The notes beneath the pieces were generated by a model that saw nothing but the letters and a program-made list of their open reading frames with translations, was not told the DNA's origin and made no database searches. A stretch of DNA of 64,000 bases from Nannobrachium achirus (Eukaryota > Chordata > Actinopteri > Myctophiformes > Myctophidae): contig OY997647.1 in the NCBI GenBank assembly GCA_963921795.1, forward strand, positions 60,166,357-60,230,356. Reading direction: 5' to 3'. Below are positions 47,213-56,590 of the stretch, piece after piece. The stretch's first letter is position 1, and every line of letters begins with the position of its first letter. Position numbers and translations under genes: made by a program.

Positions 47213-47763
47213 CAGGGGTTCCCAAACGTTTTTGTCTCAGGGCACCCCATAAATATTTGTTTTAATCCGAGGCACCCCTACATTATAATTTTCACTCCCA
47301 GCACCTTATATTTATAGCATATTGTCGTTGTCGGGTGGAAACCTTGTATGTCCAAAACCGTTCGTTTTGTATTTACTATTTATCATCTATAAAATGTACT
47401 AAACAAGTGAAAACAGCAGATCTACAAGCACACAACGTGTGCTTGCAGATCGGCTGTTTTCACTCGTTTTGTGCGACAATCTTGTATGATGAAGCAGGGC
47501 TTTGCTTTACTAAAAGACGTACACATTTGAAACTTGGAGATACGAGGTTTCTGCCCGACAGTGACGATATTTTTGTGATTATGTTGCGAGGAAAACGTTG
47601 AGATAATAGCCATTTTGGTTAGAACTGACTGAAAATACGTTTGTAAAAAAATATATAATATTTTTTCAAGTGTCCAAATAAATTCCAAAAATTATCTCGT
47701 GGCACCCCTGGACTGCCGTCGCGGCACCCCGGGGTGCCCCGTCACCCACTTTAAAAACCCCTG
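47213..47763. mobile_element. hAT-like element, CAGGGGTTCCCAAACG ends
   Basis: Ends CAGGGGTTCCCAAACGTTTT and CTTTAAAAACCCCTG. Flanks GTATAGCC and GTAGGCTA match only partly. Contains an ATATCGTC element. Confidence 0.75.
47319..47570. mobile_element. ATATCGTC-ended miniature element, copy 5
   Basis: Ends ATATTGTCGTTGTCGGGTGG and CTGCCCGACAGTGACGATAT. Hairpin 47404-47465 has lost the whole tip symmetrically (CACACAACGTGTGC). Confidence 0.9.
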
Positions 47764-48236
47764 GTAGGCTAATAGCCAGCTGATGGTGTTGCACTTCACC
47801 TCAGCAAATCCATCTCTGAGGGGTCTCGCTCACTGAAACAAGGATAGACTCCTGCGTTCTCCACTGATACCGACATGATGAGCACCTAACCTGCTCCAGA
47901 GTAGGTTATGTTTGAGATAACAGATCACATATAAAAGCACTGTCTACTTCTCTCGGTTCCCAGAGTGAGATTGTTTATGAGACGTATAGATTCTCAGCAA
48001 GTTCTCTGAGTAACCTTCTTGAACTGTGAGCTTAGTTGGCCGCAAGCAATCACAAAGCTGTTTCTTTCATTCTGCTTTTGTACCATTATCCCTTGTGCTG
48101 ATATTACCCCCAACTTATCTATCCTCAAAGCAGCCTGTTACACACATTAACAGACCTGAGCCTCCTCAGGAGGAATAGCTTGCCCTATTTGTGGTCCTAT
48201 GTTCCCCAGTTTCTACGTTCCCAACTAACCTTAGGG

Positions 48237-48695
48237 CAGGGGTCTTCAACAGGGGGTCCCGGGCCCCCAGGGGGTCCTCAGAGTTACTACAGGGGGTTCT
48301 CCAAATCTTTGTGTGATAGAAACCTTTTTCTCCTTTTTTATATTAACCAATGGACAGAATATGGACACCCTAGTGTCCATATTCTGAGAACTTTAGCCAA
48401 AAATAGCAGATCTACAAGCTCACAACGCCTCTGTGAGGCGTTGTGAGCTTGTAGATCGGCTAATTTCAGCAAAGAGATTGGTATAGAGGAGAAAAAAGAG
48501 TGAAAGGTCAAGTGTATTATGTACTGACGGTTCAAGTGGTTAAATATCTGAAAACAAATGGACATTAATCCAAAATACACTGATGATTGTGCTGTCAAAC
48601 GATTAAACTATATGGAATCTATGAAAAGATTGTGGGGGTCCCTGCTTCACCTCTCTCAACTAAGGGGTCCTTGGCCTGAAAACGTTGAAGACCCT
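48237..48695. mobile_element. hAT-type element, CAGGGGTCTTCAAC family, damaged right end
   Basis: Left end CAGGGGTCTTCAACAGGG; right end GTTGAAGACCCT lacks the final bases. Interior matches 3432-3892. Hairpin at 48396-48470. Confidence 0.82.
48396..48470. repeat. ~80-bp hairpin, copy 10
   Basis: GCCAAAAATAGC base opposite GCTAATTTCAGC (partly decayed), CCTCTGTGAGG tip. Confidence 0.9.
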
Positions 48696-49510
48696 AGGGT
48701 TAGGTTTAGGGTTAGGATTTGGCCTCAGTGTTGTCCAATGTTACGGTAGTTTACCAGGAACTTGTCCATTCACCCCCTCCCCCTTGGATGGTAATTGACC
48801 GAATTCACGTTACGCAACTTCCTGGTGCTGACGTCACGGTTGAAGGGAAAAAAAAACTACTAATATCCCATAGAGTTAACACAGAAATCGCAAATTGAAT
48901 GCAATTTCCATGTATAAAATACGGCTAGCATGATCAAGAAAACAAGATAGTAAAAGGCACAAAGCGTTATAATTTACTTTACCGTTCAAAATAATGATTT
49001 GTTGGCTTTAAGTCCAGCAATTTCTATATTATTTTACCCTCCAAAGCTGACGTCAACACCAGGAAGTTGCTGATAAATTCGCTGAGTGCGCGTGCGTGGG
49101 CGGGCTGTGAATAGGGTCTATTGGAGTTGGGTGCATCTCCTCTGCTCTGCCTCTCTCTGCCCGTAGTCCTCCACCAGGCCCTTTCTGATGTTGAGCAGGA
49201 GGTTATTGTTGACTTTGAAGAGCCCAGGCCTGTCTGTGTTGTCGGCTGTCTCTTCTGTTGACGGGTCTCAGTTCTCTTCAAAGGACTCCCCTCCGAGGAC
49301 AAACTAAGGTGGTATTATACACGCGGGTACTGTACCACTCTAGCTCGTCTCTTATAGAAAATTCGAAAGCACAAGTGTGTCTTATCTAAAACATTGGGAA
49401 AAAGGGAGCGGTGAGTTATATAAGAGTAAGTGCTGCTCAATTACAAATGTAGTGCTACAGCTGCATGTCTAATAACCTCTGTATTAAATAATTAAAATCA
49501 ACTGAGAGTC
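48696..49510. other. No gene recognised
   Basis: Starts with a short AGGGTTAGGTTTAGGGTTAG run. The 92-codon minus-strand frame at 49024-49302 is low-complexity Ser/Thr/Arg and shows no motif. Confidence 0.5.
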
Positions 49511-49517
49511 TTTCAGT

Positions 49518-49773
49518 ATATCTTCGTGTCGGATGAAAACCTTGTATGTCCAAAATTACCTTTCGTTTTGTATTTACCATTTTGAAAATGATTTAGACTA
49601 GTGAAAACAGCCGATCTACAAGCACACAACGCTGGTGCGAGGCGTTGTGTGCTTGTAGATCGGCTGTTTTCACTACTTTTGTGCGGCAACCTTGTATGAT
49701 GAAGCAGGGCTTTACCTTGGGAAAGAACGTATACATTTGAAACTTGGAGATCCACCCGTCAACGACAAGTATA
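49518..49773. mobile_element. ATATCGTC-ended miniature element, copy 6
   Basis: Left end ATATCTTCGTGTCGGATG; right end degraded (CACCCGTCAACGACAAGTAT). Hairpin at 49599-49675 nearly intact. Confidence 0.83.
49599..49675. repeat. ~80-bp hairpin, copy 11
   Basis: TAGTGAAAACAGC/GCTGTTTTCACTA base; tip CGCTGGTGCGAGGCG with left-side loss of four bases. Confidence 0.93.
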
Positions 49774-50304
49774 ATATAGTCAATATTCCGTCAGATATAA
49801 CAGACAGGATGGAAAAGGTTATTTTCATATAGCTGCCTCTGCAGCTACTGTATGTTCCATAGTAACCATCCTGCACTAGCACAACTACTGTAGCACAATG
49901 ACTGACACATGCTGTCTCGCACTTCAATCTCTAAAAGAAAACAGGAGTTTGCTTTGCAGCACCTACCGGCTTGATGCATCCCCTCAGAGGCTTCGGTGTG
50001 CCAGAGTTGCTGTATTGATGGGTCAGGAACTTCTGAAACCTCTGCCGATCCAGCTTAAGCTCCCTGGAGATGCAATATTCTAGGGCCAAAAGAAAACACT
50101 TATTTCTTTCTGCCTACTAGAACAATTTTGTTTGCCTGCACGGTAGGTGAGCTTATTCTACAAGAAGCCACTGAAAGCCGTCCGAGTGTCCCCGAATGCA
50201 GCAGATAGATGTCACTCTGTCGCTGGCTGAGCTTTCATAGTATGGTCAGCAGGAACGTGCAGAGAATGTTTGAGAGGCGGGGGCTGAAATTTTGGTGAAA
50301 ATAT

Positions 50305-50470
50305 CGAAAATAGCAGACCTCCAAGCTCACAACGCGTCGCAGCGTGACGCGTTGTGAGCTTGGATGTCGGCTATTTTCAGTACTTATTGGTACCACACTG
50401 AACTAAACCTAATCAAGTCAATACTGGAGATGTGGCGTAACGGCATGGATTTCTACACAGAGGGCAATTG
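50305..50470 (-). repeat. Repeat family X, inverted copy with intact hairpin
   Basis: Hairpin 50305-50379 (GAAAATAGCAGACCTCCAAG, CGTCGC tip) adjoins GTACCACACTGAACTAAAC and CAATACTGGAGATGTGGCGT, which match other family X copies inverted. It shows the complete hairpin at the position where copies 7015, 15110 and 20095 are decayed. Confidence 0.85.
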
Positions 50471-50479
50471 TAACCCTAG

Positions 50480-51085
50480 TTAGTACAGTACGTAATAGTA
50501 ATAGAGTACAGTTACGTTGTGTTCAATGGTGTACAGTATATCTTTGACTGTACTAGTATCAGAAGCATTCTAAGTTGTTAAGAGCCAGTATTGCACATCA
50601 ATAATGACACAACGATGAGTTGAAATAGTTGAATGGCCAATTATTATTATAACCAATTGTGCACAGGAAAACATACAACAACTGCAGTATTTGAAGTTTT
50701 AGGATTCGAATCTCGTTGGGGCCCTCCGTGATAGTGTTCGATTTCTCTTTGTCCTACCACACTGGCTGTTCAGACTCTGGGTAGCTCGCCACCCCAGCGG
50801 GGAATAAATGGGTCTGGGTATCAATGGTGTTGATGGGTCGTGGGGGATACACCTGGGCTCAGTGCAATGGAAGGGATGTGCTGTCCTCTTCTCCACACGC
50901 TCCAGGGGATGATGATGGTCTGAATCTGAATCACCCAAAAAAAAAAGAAAAAAAACTGACCGACGATCAAAGCAATCAGTGGCACAGAACTGCAGAATCA
51001 CCTGGCTGGACGGTGATTTGCAACAACCCGGTCACAAACTGCTCAAGCGGATGGCAAAAGATTTGTTCTCTATGTTGCTCTGTGT
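50480..51085. other. No gene recognised; possible B-box-like motif
   Basis: CGAGATTCGAATCC on the minus strand near 50702-50715 resembles a pol III B box, but no A box is placed correctly. Confidence 0.4.
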
Positions 51086-51087
51086 AT

Positions 51088-51423
51088 AGTCTTGCGTGGC
51101 CAGACTGTTGACTCCGCGATTTGGAAATGCTCCCGGCATACAGTCTGGCATTAAAAAAAAAAGAACGGTGAGTATCCGGTTAAAGCGGAAATGAAGCCTC
51201 CTCCCCACTTCTGTTTCGTTTTTAACATCTCGCACATTTATCCTAATATAAATAAAAATCATTAAGCATATTTAGCTTGCTGCTTAGCAGAAATGACATT
51301 TTAAAATATATTTTCATGAACGGAAATACCAGCTTCCATTACTCGCAGTTCAGGAGGTGTAGTCCCAGACTCTATTTAGCATTCGGAGATTGTGAAATAG
51401 TTGTCTGGCTACGCAAGACTACT
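51088..51423. repeat. Inverted-end repeat, AGTCTTGCGTGGCCAGAC
   Basis: TATAGTCTTGCGTGGCCAGAC on the left and GTCTGGCTACGCAAGACTA on the right; likely a miniature DNA transposon. Target duplication unclear. Confidence 0.7.
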
Positions 51424-51654
51424 CTGTGTACAACAACACGTGAGATGCAGCCTGTGTTTATGCAGGAAACAGGAAGTTCTCTGCTTACATATGACAGGAA
51501 GTCCAACACTAAAGGGCTGGACTTAAGAGGCTCAGAAGCTCAGTGATTGGCCACTTAGAGAGTCAATCACAGAGCCAGGTAATTTTAAGCTTTTCAGATC
51601 ACTGCAAGACACCCTGTTTGTTTGTCTTTAAACCTTTTTTTGCATTCAAGTTCA

Positions 51655-51840
51655 GGAGAGTTTGGACAAGGCAATTCTCTTGAACGCTGCCTTCAGGTAT
51701 GGCATGGAAAGAGGGGCATTTGCATTTCTTTCACCTCAGTGAAAACGGCATTCGTGGTCTGGAGAGGGCACTTTTTTACAGACGGGTAAAAGGGCAGGGG
51801 CTCAAGCCCCCTTTGATGTCTATGTGTGCACATGCCTGTC
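51655..51840 (-). repeat. Repeat family X, inverted partial copy
   Basis: AGTTCAGGAGAGTTTGGACA, CTTCAGGTATGGCATGGAAA and CTTTGATGTCTATGTGTGCA are the complement of 15175-15310. Confidence 0.75.
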
Positions 51841-52354
51841 ACTCTGTCACTCTGTCACTCTGTCGCTGCCTGGGCTTTGATAGCATGGTCAGTGATGACA
51901 TCAGTAGCCATCACATGTTTGGCAGCCAAGCAGCCTATCAACTCCCCCACCACCCTCAACTCTCTCACCCCACGGTCCCCTCATCTCACTCTGAACCCAC
52001 ACCCTCTCTCCCCTCTTTCTCTCTTATCTTTCTCTCTGTTTCCCCCTCTCTGTTCTCTCTCCTCGTTCCACCTTCCCAGGCTGTCCTTGCGTTGTGCATC
52101 GCAGAAGCCAGCTACGTTTCCTTTCATTTCTGCGAGCGTGAATGGTGTCGTATCAGATGATGAGTCCAGGGTGACCAGGAGGAGAATCGATCGGACACAG
52201 ATGAATAGCAGAGACCAAGGCCCCCCTGCACATCGAGTCCCATTTACTCAAATGCCTTTTTTAAATGGAAAAGAAAAAAAGAACAGGCATGGACCTAATC
52301 TCTTGGAAGACGTGTGCAGAATATCAAATGGCAGACAGAAAGTGCTGTGTGGCA

Positions 52355-52550
52355 CAGCGGCGTCAGTTCAACAAAAGCTAAGGTATGGCAACATGACTGG
52401 TGTCTTACACGCGCGCCTTTGCGCGTGTAAGACACCAGTCATGTTGCCATACCTTAGCAACAGGCACAATGAAAAGTACATTTTATTATTTCCCCCTGTA
52501 GCCAAGGTATGGCAGCTGCCATAGCTTGCCATACCCAATTGACGCCTCTG
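52355..52550. mobile_element. hAT-type miniature element, CAGYGGCGTCAGTT family (copy C)
   Basis: 196 bp, ends CAGCGGCGTCAGTTCAAC and CAATTGACGCCTCTG, duplication GTGTGGCA at 52347-52354 and 52551-52558. Mostly a perfect hairpin (GGTATGGCAACATGACTGGT...GCGCGC). Confidence 0.93.
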
Positions 52551-52819
52551 GTGTGGCAGGACAAAATGGCAAGAACAGTCACTATGCTCAAATGAGAGAC
52601 AGACACACTTTTAAAACATTTCTTACCAAATAAAGCGTGGGAATGTATCATTTAAGGACAACTGTCTGGCAGGGACAGACAGCAGCTGGAACCGACTGTG
52701 CCCCATGGCCATGTATTGTTTGTTTATGAAAATGCTAGACAATTGTCTTTGAGTTGTCATCATATTCATGAGTTTGTTATGAGCTTTGGAAAGGAGTGAT
52801 ACAGCTTGAAGGACCATAC

Positions 52820-53170
52820 CAGGGGTCTTCAATGTTTTTTTTTTACCTTGTAGGGTGGGAGTGGGGGTACAATATTGTATCCAGCTGTTTCCGCGAGAAT
52901 TTACTGTAGCATAAATTGCGGGACACTTCCGGTTAACAATGTCAATACTAACAATCTATCACTAACAATCTGTCAACTGCACAATAATCATGTATATCAG
53001 AAGAGACAGAATCATGTTTTTTCATATTTACAGTAAAGAAAAATTACAATTTTTTCTTTCTTTTTAAAAATAAATATAATTTCAACAATTCAAACAATTT
53101 CAGGGACCCCTGCAGTATCCCCACGGCACGGACCCCCTATGGGTCGCGGACCCCCTGTTGAAGACCCCTG
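52820..53170. mobile_element. hAT-like element, CAGGGGTCTTCAAY family
   Basis: Ends CAGGGGTCTTCAATG and GTTGAAGACCCCTG. Flanking octamers GACCATAC and CACTAAAC match at five positions only. Confidence 0.78.
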
Positions 53171-53745
53171 CACTAAACACCTCAGTGTTCATGTATCCAT
53201 TTGTAACTCTGAGAGTGTACAAATGTAGAGTCCACTTGGTTACATGTGTTCATTCTGAGAGCCCAACTAACATTCAGGATTTCACTGTGCAGAGACAGAG
53301 TATCATTTGAACGAGTGGCCGTCTTGCAGTCTGCTTTTCATTGCAGTCAGTCTGAGGAACACAGCATCTCAAGAATGTGAGAGCAAGGCCAATTTGTCAA
53401 GCCAAGGTGGCAGGGAAATTGGGAAGCCCACTTTAAAATTTTAACATTCAAATCATATTTCTTCACTCCCTCGAAGATGATGTCAGTCCAAGTATAACTT
53501 TTTTTTTTCCCCCAAGAGAGCTACATTACTCAAGTTTGATTGGCAAGCCGCTTCAAACGGCACTGCTAAACAACGTCAGGGCACTGTTTATGAGCCTCTT
53601 GTTATTCTAAGGGGGTAGACATGCTGCGTGACCTGAAGTCTGACATTCTGCTTACAGGGATTTGATATCTCAACGCTATTGTCTGCCTCTTTCTACTTCT
53701 ACCTTTGTCTTCTCTCTCTCTCACTCTCACTCGCACACGCACACA

Positions 53746-53789
<44 letters not shown>

Positions 53790-53793
53790 CACA

Positions 53794-54310
53794 CAGGGGC
53801 GTCACACCAAATTCTGGGCCCTGGGTACAAGGATTCACTGCGGGCCTCCCATGAATGTTAACTATTGAAAAATAGCAGATATACAAGCTCACAGCGCGGC
53901 ACAGAGTGCCGCGCAGCGAGCTTGTAGATCTGCTTTTTTTGAAGAATTGTGAAAATGTGTGCAAGAAACCTATGTTTCCATGTCAGTGGTGCTCAAACTT
54001 TTTCATGTCAAGGACCCCAAGATGATAGCCTATGTATTTGGCCACAGACCCCCCATCTCAAAATATTTAGTTCCAGGGACCCCCCAGAAGCAAAATTTTA
54101 GTTACAAATGTTTGCTTAAAGAATATACATTCAAAGATTTGCACACATTTCCACGACTTGTAAATATAACTTTAAAAAAATAGCAGATCTACAAGCTCGC
54201 AGCGCGGCACTCGGTGCCGCGCTGTGAGCTTGTAGTTACTTGGGCCCCTCCACCTTGGGCCCAAGTAACTCAGTCCCACTCCCCCCCCCCCCTCCCTTGT
54301 GACGCCCCTG
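53794..54310. mobile_element. hAT-type element, CAGGGGCGTCACACC family (copy 3)
   Basis: 517 bp inserted in a CA microsatellite; flanking CACACACA fits an 8-bp duplication but is ambiguous in the repeat. Two hairpins (53865-53943 and 54174-54236), both with the CGGCAC tip subtype. The CA tract resumes at 54336-54407. Confidence 0.88.
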
Positions 54311-54335
54311 CACACACAAACACACACTCACACGT

Positions 54336-54412
<77 letters not shown>

Positions 54413-54609
54413 GCTTTATCTCACTTATCGCTCTGCCTCTCATCTCTTTCAGAAACTTTCTCAGACTATAAAAGTGTGTAGATCTCCACCAGGCCTGCTC
54501 CCCTATGGCTTTTGTCAGTTGTGGGCTGCAGCGTCGGCAGACGTCAAGACACGGTGGAAGCTGTGGGAGGAAATTGAGTTTTCTTTTTTAATGACAGATG
54601 GATGGTGCA

Positions 54610-55092
54610 TGTAGGAGCCAAACAGCCAAACAGTTCTATTGGTATGTGCACTGATGATAATGGGTTGATTAATTGGTGATTGAGAGAGGCACCGCATTGG
54701 CACCTCATTATGGGTGTGTCGCTGTGGGTGGCCTCCTGCGGCTATAAATTGATGTCTCTCACCTACTCCCATGGCTGGTTTGATATTTGGAAGGCAGGGT
54801 GAGCTGGGAGGGACATATTTTGTTGACCGCATTTTCGCACTATATAGCACTTTCACATTGTCTTATTTGCTCACTGTTAAACTTAACTAAATTGACATAT
54901 TTATTGCATTTCAATTTATTGGAAATTGTATCCTGTAATATTTGGTCACTGAAATTAAGTAAATCATTTTTAAACTCATGAGCAATTGTTTCCATGTCAG
55001 TGATTTTAGTTTTGCGAGTCATTACAGTTTTTATCTCCCAGGCTTAGCCTGCCGGCTGTTTAACTTATTGGGGGTTAATATCAGCCACAACA
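54610..55092 (+). repeat. 5' LTR of the BEL/Pao element
   Basis: 483 bp. It is 8 bp longer than the 3' LTR because AGCCAAAC is duplicated near its start; otherwise the two appear identical by eye. A TATAAA box at 54743-54748 is the likely promoter element. Confidence 0.92.
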
Positions 55093-55290
55093 TAGTCAAC
55101 AAAATGTTTCTGAAGCGCCGAACCTGAACTTGATGTTGAACTTCTGGCTTCTGTCGCTTCAAACAAAGGAAACTGGAACGCGCATGGATGCGCACCACCG
55201 GCAGCGTAAGGTTGCTTTCACGCATGCATTTCATTCATGCCCACTGTCTATGTTACACGTATAGGCATAGCCGAAACACAGCACTGTTAC

Positions 55291-55359
<69 letters not shown>

Positions 55360-55789
55360 TGCAAACAAGCGCACTGTAGGTTCCTATTGTTCCCCTAGGT
55401 AAAGCTGCTCTAGCCTACAGCTTCGGCCGTACGTGCTATTGGTTTATTATTTTCTGTGCATGGACGGGTTCGGCCCGCATTCTAAGGCCCGGTTGGGTTG
55501 GCCCGGGAGTGCCGTATCTGAAAAGAGATATACAGGTACATAAATACCCATCGTCCCTCTGCTGAAGCCATAGGGTTGTTTGGTAGCTTAGATTTTTTAG
55601 GCAGTTTAATGGGGAACAGTAGGCTTAGGCTACATACACAAGTGTTCTGTCCTTTGAATAACACTGATTTCATTCGTATTCTTACATTTACATTTTTCAC
55701 ACTACTAGGGCTGTGCTTGCTGTGTCTTACCATTTTGAATTGGGTGTGAATGGGTTTTGTATTGCCTTTGTTTGTTCATTTAATGCACA

Positions 55790-56590
55790 ATGGATTCAAG
55801 TTTGCCAAGGCCCGGTTCTAATGTTGGTGCAAATGAACAGGCAAGACAATCAAAACCTACTGCCAAAGCATTAGCAAATAAAATTGAACATTTTCAAAAG
55901 GAACGAAAAGCTAAGGTTAACAAAATTGATGGTTTTGCAAAAGTAATTAATGATCTTATGCAAAGTCCTGACAATGCTCAAACTGTTCAATCTCATCTTA
56001 ACAATGTATCTGTATTGTATGAAGAAGCACGCCAGCTTCATCACTCAGTCATTCCATTGCTCCCTCCAATTGAACAAGAAAGGCAAAATATTTGTTTTTC
56101 AAACTTGCACAAACGCATGGTTGAATTAATTGAAAAAGCAAATAAATGGCTTTCAGACATTAATGGCCAAATTCAAAGCCAAGATAATTCTACTTTACCT
56201 AAGCCACACCCACCTCATTTTGAAACACCTGATGCAGTGAATAATGATGATGTTGTTTGTGTTTCAGAACATCCTGGGGATGAGGAGGTAACCTCTGTTG
56301 TAGATGATGTTAACCCAGATGACAGTATTTCTAATGTTCTAGAAGCACCTAGGAAAAGGAGCTCTGCAGGTAGTAAGTGTAGGTCTACTGCCTCATCTAC
56401 GTTGTCTGCCCGCTTAATAGCAGAGGCTGACATGGCGGCACTCCTTGCTCGTCAGAAAGTACTTGACGAGAAGCACGCTTTGGAAGAGGAAGAGGAGAAC
56501 CATAGAAAGGCCATGGAAGAGCGAGAGGTGCAGTTCCGAAAAAAGAAAGAGGTTGAACTTGGAAATGGAGATAGCGGCAGCAGCAGCTAA
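55790..56590 (+). CDS. Gag-like protein of the BEL/Pao element
   Basis: 266 codons opening the coding part of the retroelement. The N-terminal half is helical and lysine/glutamine-rich (ALANKIEHFQKERKAK). The C-terminal end is a charged coiled-coil-like stretch (residues ~215-255, ALLARQKVLDEKHALEEEEE) before the stop. This is the layout expected for the N-terminal Gag part of fish BEL/Pao polyproteins. Its end overlaps the next frame (+1 relative) from 56445, so either a +1 frameshift joins them or a single-base change separated one original frame. The 5' leader from the LTR to the start (about 700 bp) contains a CA microsatellite. Confidence 0.75.
   Translation: MDSSLPRPGSNVGANEQARQSKPTAKALANKIEHFQKERKAKVNKIDGFAKVINDLMQSPDNAQTVQSHLNNVSVLYEEARQLHHSVIPLLPPIEQERQNICFSNLHKRMVELIEKANKWLSDINGQIQSQDNSTLPKPHPPHFETPDAVNNDDVVCVSEHPGDEEVTSVVDDVNPDDSISNVLEAPRKRSSAGSKCRSTASSTLSARLIAEADMAALLARQKVLDEKHALEEEEENHRKAMEEREVQFRKKKEVELGNGDSGSSS

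Noticed and set aside
49024-49302. 92-codon Ser/Thr/Arg-rich frame on the minus strand
   Set aside because: Low complexity, no motif, no upstream or downstream gene signals.
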